Of a stretch of DNA of 5,310 nt, positions 1-5,310 are shown piece by piece. The position numbers were made by a program, and so were the translations under genes. Positions within the stretch are counted from its first letter, which is position 1. Every line of letters starts with the position of its first letter. Location: positions 1 to 5,310 of the forward strand of contig JABJEE010000277.1 in assembly GCA_018665005.1 (NCBI GenBank), in the 5' to 3' direction. The DNA is from Flavobacteriales bacterium. Lineage in GTDB: Bacteria > Bacteroidota > Bacteroidia > Flavobacteriales_D > Crocinitomicaceae. The notes beneath the pieces are model-generated. The model was given only the letters and a program-made list of their open reading frames with translations, had not been told where the DNA came from and made no database searches.

Positions 1-300
1 AGAATGCATTTTTTAGATCTAAGGGGACTTAAGCAACGATATAAGTTTACGGCCAAGGAATCAGAAGGCTCTATTTACATTTTGGCGGCTCCAATTATAA
101 ATTCGAAATTTGCTCTTAAAAGCTATAACGTTAACGTAAATGACTTTCCTTTACATGATACTATTGCTGAATATTTGTTCCTTGAACAAACCTCAAGGAA
201 GAGTCTAGAGGAATCTAGAATTATTACACAAAACATCATTGCTAAAAACAAAGAAATTGTAAGAATTCAAAAGGAATATGAGGCGATTTCAAAGTTTCCT
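1..300 (+). other. C-terminal part of an HNOBA-like domain plus coiled coil
   Basis: The visible residues follow the end of the HNOBA family (Pfam PF07701) from memory of the guanylate cyclase beta subunit. A [LF]xLxG strand (LDLRG) comes first, then a hydrophobic strand ending in a proline (SIYILAAP), then DFPLHD, which corresponds to DIPLHD, then a leucine-rich helix (EYLFLEQ) that continues as a heptad-like coiled coil to about residue 97. In cyclases this is the PAS-like domain and signalling helix next to the haem domain. Here it would relay a signal to the PAS/kinase part. The N-terminal half of the domain is left of the window. The call rests on motif order, not on a profile search. 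Confidence 0.75.
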
Positions 301-2427
301 GAACAGAATCCAAATCCTATTTTAAGATTTGATTTAGATCTGAATTTAGTATATTATAATGCAGCCTCCGAGGACGATTTTTTATCAGATTTTGAAATCA
401 ATAAAGGATATTTAGGGGAGAGCTCGTTACGTTCAAGATTGAATGAAATAATAACTTCTGATAAGAGGCACCATCATTTTTTTATTGACGCAAAGTCACA
501 CTATTATTCAGTTACAATAGCTCTTATTACTGAGCAGGGCTATTTGAATATTTATGCGCATGATATTACGGGGTATCGAGAAAGAAATGAACGAAATCAA
601 ACCGCCTTAAAGGAACTAAATACAAAGGTTGAAACACAACGCGAGTTTTATGAGTTTATTTTAAATAATCTCCCAGCAGATGTCGCGGTTTTTGATAAAA
701 ATCATAAATATGTTTTTATTAATCCAAAAGGAATTCAGGACGATAAGATTAGGAATTACATGATTGGGAAAGATGATTATGACTACTGCCGCTTGAAGGG
801 TATTCCGAGTGAAATGGCAGATGATAGGCGTGCATTATTTAATGAAGTATTACGTTCCAAAAAGAGTAAAGTTTGGGTTGACGACCTAATTAATAAAGAA
901 GGTATTCGGAATGTGATTCATCGTACAATGGGTCCACTGTTTGATGAAAAAGGTGAAGTTCGTTTTGTTATTGGGTATGGTACGGAAATAACGCAACGTG
1001 TGACCGCGGAAGAAGAGAATGTGAGGTTGTCTCTAGTTGCTAAAAACACCAATAATGGGGTTTTAATGTTGGATACAGAAATGATGATAACATGGGCAAA
1101 CCAAGCTATGATCGATCGGTCTGGATACAGCTTAGAGGAAATGCAGGGTAGAAATCCAAGAGAGTTTATTTCAAATGGTACAGAATCTCAAGAATTGAAA
1201 AGGTTAAAAGAGGCCATAAAACTAAAGCAAAATGTGGAAGTTGAAATGCTTCATTCTGATAAAAGTGGTTCTAAATACTATGTTTCATTGAATTTACAAC
1301 CTCTTTTTGATGCAAACAACATGCATAGCGGTTTTATGATGGTGGAGTTTGATATTACGGAACGAATCTCAAGTGAAAAAACAATTCAGAACCTCAACGT
1401 AAACCTTGAAAGGTTGGTTCAGGAAAAAACAGCCAAAAATATGGAATTGGCCTCATCTCTTCGTGACCAAGAAAAAATGGTGACTATTGGTGAATTGGCT
1501 TCTGGTGTTGCTCATGATCTTAACACGCCACTTGGGGCTATAAAAAGTGGTACTGAAAATGTAAGCTACACCTTAGATGTTCTTTTCAAAAAACTTTTAC
1601 CTCAAAGCTCTTCGGAAGACATAGAATATGCCTTTAATAGAGCTTCAAGAAGTGACTTCGAGCTTTTTGTTGGTGGTGTTCAGATGCTTAAAGAGCAAAG
1701 AGAGATAATGTCTTTCTTGACAACTCAGGATTCAGGTTTTTCAAATGACCAATTAAACGATATTGCAATACTGATGGTTAAAGCTCGTGTTAAGCCTGAA
1801 GACTCAAAAGAAATTCAATTTATTTTGAAGTCAAAAGCCCCCCTAGTCTTATTAGACCTCATCCACAATGTTAGACTCGTTTTTTCATTTATAAAAACAA
1901 TTTCAACATCGGGTGATCGTGCAACCGAGGTTATTCAAAATCTTCGTTTATTCATAAGAGAGAAGCGTAACGCGGCATCGGGAAATGTGAATATTAAGAA
2001 CAATATTAATACGGTCCTAAATGTATTTAGTCACAAAATTAAAAACATTGTAGAGCTGACTTTTGATATCGATAGTTCGATTAATATTAAGGGATATGAT
2101 GTTCGTCTTTTTCAACTGTGGTCGAATTTAATCAAGAATGCATTGGAAAGTATGGAGGATCAGCAAGGACTGAAAACCTTGAAACTATACTCTGAAACAA
2201 CCAAAGATGATTACTTTATTACTGTTGAAAATAATGGTCCCGAGATTTCCGAAAAAAATCAAGTAAAAATTTTCAATAAGTTTTTTACCACCAAGGGAAA
2301 GAAAAAAGGATCTGGCCTAGGATTAAATATTGTAAAAAATGTTCTAGAGGAACACCAAGGAAGAGTTGTTTTAGAGTCAAACCCCAATTTTACACGTTTT
2401 ATTATCAATTTTAAAAGAGACAAATGA
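1..2427 (+). CDS. HNOBA/PAS sensor histidine kinase, 5'-partial
   Basis: This is a cytoplasmic two-component sensor kinase, predicted to autophosphorylate on His and pass the phosphate to a receiver. The frame is open at the left edge, and the first ATG (base 4) falls inside a domain, so the true start lies upstream. Residues below count from that ATG. Residues 1-75 match the C-terminal part of HNOBA of soluble guanylate cyclase (LDLRG, IYILAAP, DFPLHD). A coiled coil spans about 64-97, and three PAS-like domains lie at about 98-190, 212-335 and 338-455, the last two ending in TEITQR and DITERI. A second coiled coil spans about 456-490. The H-box is GVAHDLNTPLG with phospho-acceptor H504. The HATPase shows the N-box NLIKNALESM (N712), G1 variant ENNGPEI (743-748), F-box FNKFFTTK and G2 GSGLGL (769-774). 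H504 to N712 is 208 residues, about twice the usual distance, owing to an insertion in the DHp domain. No membrane helix is visible. The stop overlaps the receiver gene start (ATGA). The kinase assignment is firm; the ligand is unknown. Confidence 0.95.
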   Translation, partial: RMHFLDLRGLKQRYKFTAKESEGSIYILAAPIINSKFALKSYNVNVNDFPLHDTIAEYLFLEQTSRKSLEESRIITQNIIAKNKEIVRIQKEYEAISKFPEQNPNPILRFDLDLNLVYYNAASEDDFLSDFEINKGYLGESSLRSRLNEIITSDKRHHHFFIDAKSHYYSVTIALITEQGYLNIYAHDITGYRERNERNQTALKELNTKVETQREFYEFILNNLPADVAVFDKNHKYVFINPKGIQDDKIRNYMIGKDDYDYCRLKGIPSEMADDRRALFNEVLRSKKSKVWVDDLINKEGIRNVIHRTMGPLFDEKGEVRFVIGYGTEITQRVTAEEENVRLSLVAKNTNNGVLMLDTEMMITWANQAMIDRSGYSLEEMQGRNPREFISNGTESQELKRLKEAIKLKQNVEVEMLHSDKSGSKYYVSLNLQPLFDANNMHSGFMMVEFDITERISSEKTIQNLNVNLERLVQEKTAKNMELASSLRDQEKMVTIGELASGVAHDLNTPLGAIKSGTENVSYTLDVLFKKLLPQSSSEDIEYAFNRASRSDFELFVGGVQMLKEQREIMSFLTTQDSGFSNDQLNDIAILMVKARVKPEDSKEIQFILKSKAPLVLLDLIHNVRLVFSFIKTISTSGDRATEVIQNLRLFIREKRNAASGNVNIKNNINTVLNVFSHKIKNIVELTFDIDSSINIKGYDVRLFQLWSNLIKNALESMEDQQGLKTLKLYSETTKDDYFITVENNGPEISEKNQVKIFNKFFTTKGKKKGSGLGLNIVKNVLEEHQGRVVLESNPNFTRFIINFKRDK
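1600..1854 (+). other. About 85-residue insertion inside the DHp domain
   Basis: After the first DHp helix (H504 to about residue 532) the protein does not turn directly into the second helix. Instead about residues 533-617 form a largely helical, charged segment. The likely second DHp helix follows at about 620-656 (RLVFSFIKTIS...EVIQNLRLFIREK), leading to the HATPase. The frame stays open and codon use is unchanged, so this is not a sequencing artefact. The insertion accounts for most of the 208-residue H-to-N-box distance, compared with about 104 in EnvZ. Its boundaries are estimates. Its function is unknown; it could be a docking site, a dimer contact or a regulatory subdomain. Confidence 0.6.
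2424..2427 (+). promoter_or_regulatory. ATGA stop/start overlap (translational coupling)
   Basis: The kinase stop TGA (2425-2427) overlaps the receiver ATG (2424-2426). The stretch before it (AAAAGAGACAA) is purine-rich but not a good Shine-Dalgarno sequence, as is common in Bacteroidota. Re-initiation by terminating ribosomes is the likely way the receiver is translated, which would tie its amount to that of the kinase. The coupling is inferred; the overlap is seen. Confidence 0.7.
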
Positions 2428-2834
2428 GTCAGTTTAAGAATGCCGTCATATGTATTGATGATGACCCTATGATTCTTCAGGTTTTAGGTTTTCAAATGGA
2501 AAAGTATTTGGATACGTCAGATACATTAATAGAACTTTATACTGAGCCTTCCAAAGCGCTCAGTGATATCAAATCACGTGTGTTTGATGATGTCGATATT
2601 CTTTTTTGCATAGTTGATTATCAAATGCCGCATATGTCTGGAGCGAAACTTATAAGGTCAATAAAGGAGACGCACCCAACAATACCTTGTGTTATGCTTT
2701 CTGGACAGGCTAATTCCACTCAAATTGAAGCGCTTGAAAATGAAGGCTTATTAGAAATGTTTCTGCAAAAGCCATGGGAAGAATCAGATCTTAAGGGATG
2801 CCTTGAACAAATAAAAAAACGCCATGAAGATTAG
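2424..2834 (+). CDS. Single-domain response regulator (CheY-like receiver)
   Basis: This 136-residue protein is a complete receiver domain with no DNA-binding or enzymatic output domain. Every key position can be aligned with CheY: acidic pair D12/D13 after strand 1 (VICIDDDP), phospho-acceptor D65 at the end of strand 3 (IVDYQMPHMSG), switch Ser S93 (VMLSGQ), switch aromatic F113 and invariant Lys K116 in FLQKPW. All catalytic residues are present, so it should be phosphorylated. The KPW ending resembles receivers found with hybrid kinases and HD-GYP proteins. It lies between two histidine kinases, overlapping the first by 4 bases and the second by 11, which makes it the likely shared phosphate acceptor. 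Without an output domain it probably works by protein-protein contact or as a relay or phosphate sink; the target is not visible here. The start fits: it begins just before strand 1 and gives the normal receiver length. Confidence 0.96.
   Translation: MSQFKNAVICIDDDPMILQVLGFQMEKYLDTSDTLIELYTEPSKALSDIKSRVFDDVDILFCIVDYQMPHMSGAKLIRSIKETHPTIPCVMLSGQANSTQIEALENEGLLEMFLQKPWEESDLKGCLEQIKKRHED
2824..2834 (+). promoter_or_regulatory. 11-base gene overlap at the start of the TPR kinase
   Basis: The ATG of the third gene (2824) lies in another frame inside the last codons of the receiver gene, whose TAG ends at 2834. The sequence upstream is A-rich (AAATAAAAAAACGCC) with no Shine-Dalgarno match. The start is supported because it gives a textbook signal peptide. 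The next in-frame ATG (2893) would remove it. The overlap suggests coupled translation of all three genes. Confidence 0.65.
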
Positions 2835-5310
2835 AATTCAGTTATTTATACTTTGTCTAATTGGTATTCCATTAGCCCTTTTCTCTCAAACAATGTCGAA
2901 TGAAGAGGGAATTGAATATTATAATGCCATTGTATCCGATCCAAATAGTTCAGATACGGCCGTTGCACATTCCTATTTAGAATTATCATCTCTTCTTTAT
3001 GTCTCCAACATAGACACAATGATTCCTTTGTGTAACCGAGTGATTGAAATCATTGGGCCTAAACTTGCTCAAGCTCCTGCAGAAAAGGAAAGGATGGTAT
3101 TATTAAACCTTTATTCAGGTGCCTTAAACAATATTGCAGTTGTTTACATGACGAATGGAGAGATTGAAAGATGTTTGGATTATTTGGAACAAAGTCTTGA
3201 GATTTGTCAAAAAACAGGGGATAATTATCAAATTGCTACAGCGTTAAATAATATTGGTTATATATTGAATGACCAAGGTAATATAACCAAAGCACTGGAT
3301 TACTACCATCAGAGTTTAGAGATTTCAAAGAAAATAGATGATAAAATAGGAATTGCTACGCTTCTAAATAATATTGCAGCGATATATAAAGAACAAAATA
3401 ATTTAACAGAAGCCTTAGATTATTATCAGAGAAGTCTTCCAATGCTTCAATCAGAACGCCAACAGCAAGAAATTTCAGGTGTATATAATAGTATTGGTTC
3501 AGTTATAGAGCGGCAAGGCAATAAAAAACTTGCCATGCAGTACTATTTAAAATCTCTTGAGATCGCAAGGGGAATTAAAGATAAAAAGGGTGTGGCCAAC
3601 TGTTACAGTTCATTGGCTGGCTTATATTTGAGTAATAATGAAATTGATAGTGCATTCATATATCACGATAAGAGTTTGGCACTGAGAAGGACAATTGGTT
3701 TTAAGGATGGTATTGCGATTTCAACCATAAAAATGGCAGAAATTGAATTTCTAAGAAACAAACCAAGAAGTGCCAAATTATATGCCCTTGAGAGTTTAAA
3801 GATTTCTCAGGAAATAGGCTTTCCAAGAAATATTATAAAAGCCTCTAAATTACTGAGTGAAATTTATGAAGTTGAAAATAATAGCAGCGAAGCGTTAAAA
3901 ATGCTTCGGTTAAATATCCAATTCAAAGATAGTATGGATATAATTGAATATAATAAGGCAATAATAGAAAGGCAAGCGAAGTACGAGTACGATATCACAA
4001 GAAAAAAAGACGTGTTAGAGCATGATCTTGAACTCGCAATCAAAGATGAAAAAATCAAAAATGAGAAATCTTTCAATTACCTTCTTGTTGCACTGCTCGC
4101 TCTTGTGGCCATATTTATGATTGTGATTATTGAGCGATTAAGAAAAATAAATAACCTTAAATTGAGTTTAGCGATTAAGAATTCTGAAAATGAAAAGTTA
4201 GTAGTCAATCTGGAATCGGTTGTTGAAAATAGAACTCTAAACCTAAAGGAATCGCTTGAGCTCATAGAGGTCAATGAGAAAAATTATAGAGATCTTTTAG
4301 ATAAGTCCTCTGAAATGATTCAAATGCTGGATACTCAGGGCGCTCTAACCTATGTGAACCAGGCTTGGTTGAATAACATGTCTTTTAATTCTTTAGACGA
4401 GGTTAAGGGCCGGTCGATTTCTGATTTTCTTACTGAAGAGACGGGAATGAAATTCCAAACTATTATGCCAGAGCTGATGCAAGGTCATTCCGTTGATGAG
4501 TTGTCTTGTGAATTCCTTACAAGTAAGAGTCGTGAAATAATTCTCAAAGGTCGTACGCGGCCGATTTTGAAAGATGGTGAATTTTTTGGTTCTCAAGCTT
4601 TTTTCTTTAACGTCACGGATGTGGAAAAAGCGAAACGTGAGATGGATCAGATGGCCAGCTTCAAGGAAATCATGTTGAATATTACCACGGAATACATCAA
4701 TGCACCAATTTCTGAAATCGATAATGTAATTAACACCTCTCTTTTCGAAATCGCACAATTTTCATCAGCGGATCGTGCCTATGTATTTAAGTATGATTTT
4801 GAGAAGGAAATTTGTTCTATTACACACGAGTGGGTGGCTGAGGGAGTTCCTTCTCAGATCGAGGAGCATAAAGCTATGCCGTTCTCGAAGGTTCCTTTGT
4901 CTCTCAGTTTACATAAAAAAGGTGAGCTCGTAGAGTTTTCTGATGTTGCTGATGTTGAAGATGAAAGAGTTCGGAAAGTTCTAAGCGATGAAGGAACGCA
5001 GAGTATGATTTCTATTCCAATGATGCAAGACAATGAGGCCATTGGTTTTGTTGGTTTTGATATCATGAAAAAGAAACGTGAATTTACGGTGGATGAAAAG
5101 AATTTACTTAGAATATATTCCCAGATGATGCTTAATGTTTTTAACAGGATTTCCTATATCGAGGAGCTTCAAAACACCAAAGAAGAGCTCGCTAAGATCA
5201 ATCGTTCGTTGGAGAAAAAAGTAATGGAAAACACGAAGAAAAACATGGACCTGTCACGCTCAATTTTGGAGCAGGAAAAACTAGTTACTATAGGTGAAAT
5301 ATCTGCTGGA
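2824..5310 (+). CDS. TPR-PAS-GAF transmembrane sensor histidine kinase, 3'-partial
   Basis: The frame is open for 829 codons and runs off the right edge. Residues 1-22 form a signal peptide (MKIR, hydrophobic core, then LALFSQ), a cleavage style common in Bacteroidota. Residues 97-376 carry seven TPR repeats, with a possible degenerate one before them, so the sensor region is periplasmic. A membrane helix spans about 419-437 (FNYLLVALLALVAIFMIVII), flanked by charged coils at about 377-418 and 440-486. A PAS domain follows at about 487-603 (LLDKSSEMIQMLDTQGALTY; ends FFFNVTD), then a GAF domain at about 625-778 with ADRAYVFKYD, THEWVAEGV, SMISIPM and GFVGFD. The final coiled coil at about 779-819 leads into LVTIGEISAG, which matches MVTIGELASG just before the H-box of the first kinase. 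The phospho-accepting His should fall in the first few codons beyond the window, so DHp and HATPase are predicted, not seen. It probably senses an envelope signal and phosphorylates the receiver encoded just before it. The ligands of TPR, PAS and GAF are unknown. Confidence 0.93.
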   Translation, partial: MKIRIQLFILCLIGIPLALFSQTMSNEEGIEYYNAIVSDPNSSDTAVAHSYLELSSLLYVSNIDTMIPLCNRVIEIIGPKLAQAPAEKERMVLLNLYSGALNNIAVVYMTNGEIERCLDYLEQSLEICQKTGDNYQIATALNNIGYILNDQGNITKALDYYHQSLEISKKIDDKIGIATLLNNIAAIYKEQNNLTEALDYYQRSLPMLQSERQQQEISGVYNSIGSVIERQGNKKLAMQYYLKSLEIARGIKDKKGVANCYSSLAGLYLSNNEIDSAFIYHDKSLALRRTIGFKDGIAISTIKMAEIEFLRNKPRSAKLYALESLKISQEIGFPRNIIKASKLLSEIYEVENNSSEALKMLRLNIQFKDSMDIIEYNKAIIERQAKYEYDITRKKDVLEHDLELAIKDEKIKNEKSFNYLLVALLALVAIFMIVIIERLRKINNLKLSLAIKNSENEKLVVNLESVVENRTLNLKESLELIEVNEKNYRDLLDKSSEMIQMLDTQGALTYVNQAWLNNMSFNSLDEVKGRSISDFLTEETGMKFQTIMPELMQGHSVDELSCEFLTSKSREIILKGRTRPILKDGEFFGSQAFFFNVTDVEKAKREMDQMASFKEIMLNITTEYINAPISEIDNVINTSLFEIAQFSSADRAYVFKYDFEKEICSITHEWVAEGVPSQIEEHKAMPFSKVPLSLSLHKKGELVEFSDVADVEDERVRKVLSDEGTQSMISIPMMQDNEAIGFVGFDIMKKKREFTVDEKNLLRIYSQMMLNVFNRISYIEELQNTKEELAKINRSLEKKVMENTKKNMDLSRSILEQEKLVTIGEISAG
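3112..3951 (+). repeat. Seven in-frame TPR repeats, 40 residues (120 bases) each
   Basis: Repeats start at residues 97, 137, 177, 217, 257, 297 and 337 of the TPR kinase, with no insertion or deletion between them. The shared pattern is ALNNIGxIxxxxGNxxxALDYYxxSLEIxxxIxDxxG. It is best kept in repeats 1-4 and weaker in 6 and 7. The 40-residue period, longer than the classic 34, is typical of the TPR subfamily with extended helices seen in kinesin light chain, Rap and LGN proteins and in Bacteroidota sensor kinases. Some DNA similarity remains between repeats (AAATAATATTG in repeats 2 and 3), but this is a protein repeat rather than a recent DNA duplication. It should form a superhelical, peptide- or protein-binding surface in the periplasm. 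Confidence 0.88.

Noticed and set aside
4..6. ATG at base 4 as the true start of kinase 1
   Set aside because: The codon before it is also open (AGA), and the ATG falls within the HNOBA-like domain, which normally has over 100 residues before this point. The gene is cut by the window edge.
1838..1843. Run of six C in A+T-rich DNA as a possible phase-variation or frameshift site
   Set aside because: The tract is short, the frame is intact on both sides, and it encodes ordinary residues (KAPLV) before the second DHp helix.
2824..2834. Frameshift joining the receiver to the TPR kinase into one hybrid protein
   Set aside because: The receiver ends at a normal length, and the downstream frame opens with a clear signal peptide, so these are two proteins in different compartments.
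2893..2895. ATG at 2893 as an alternative start of the TPR kinase
   Set aside because: It would remove the entire signal peptide that the 2824 start supplies, and the protein needs it for a periplasmic TPR region.
3864..4274. Two adjacent minus-strand frames of 70 and 65 codons, Ser/Phe/Ile-rich
   Set aside because: Both are antisense shadows of the charged coiled coil and membrane helix of the TPR kinase. Low complexity explains their apparent hydrophobic character.
4393..4758. 121-codon open frame on the minus strand
   Set aside because: It lies wholly within the PAS/GAF coding region of the TPR kinase, has no recognisable domain, and is a chance antisense frame.
4854..5066. 70-codon minus-strand frame
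   Set aside because: It is antisense to the well-supported GAF domain, with no start signal or domain.

Overview
The window is A+T-rich, fully coding DNA from a bacterium that is probably a member of Bacteroidota (Flavobacteriia or Cytophagia type). The basis is codon use, A-rich translation starts without a Shine-Dalgarno sequence, a signal peptide ending in FSQ, and the domain style of the genes (periplasmic TPR kinase, GAF domain of the 'ADRAYVF...HEW' type). No species can be named from the sequence.

The layout is a compact signalling operon of three plus-strand genes with no intergenic gap. (1) Bases 1-2427 hold the C-terminal 808 codons of a large soluble sensor histidine kinase. It begins inside an HNOBA-like domain (the PAS-like domain that accompanies the haem nitric-oxide-binding domain in soluble guanylate cyclases), followed by three PAS-like domains, a coiled coil, an unusually long DHp domain and a HATPase. 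(2) Bases 2424-2834 encode a stand-alone CheY-like receiver of 136 residues, overlapping gene 1 by ATGA. (3) Bases 2824-5310 encode the first 829 residues of a second, membrane-bound histidine kinase, open at the right edge. It has a signal peptide, seven periplasmic TPR repeats of exactly 40 residues, one membrane helix, a coiled coil, PAS, GAF, and a second coiled coil that runs into the DHp domain. The window stops a few codons before the expected phospho-accepting histidine.

The two kinases have nearly the same coiled-coil and pre-H-box sequence (19 of 34 residues identical by eye). They are therefore likely paralogous transmitter modules. Inference: a cytoplasmic sensor, possibly linked to nitric oxide or redox through the HNOBA domain, and an envelope sensor with TPR repeats both act on the single receiver encoded between them. 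The receiver has no output domain, so the output is probably a protein-protein contact or a further phosphotransfer step.

No RNA gene, mobile element, CRISPR array, promoter or terminator could be supported. The operon promoter should lie left of the window and its terminator right of it.
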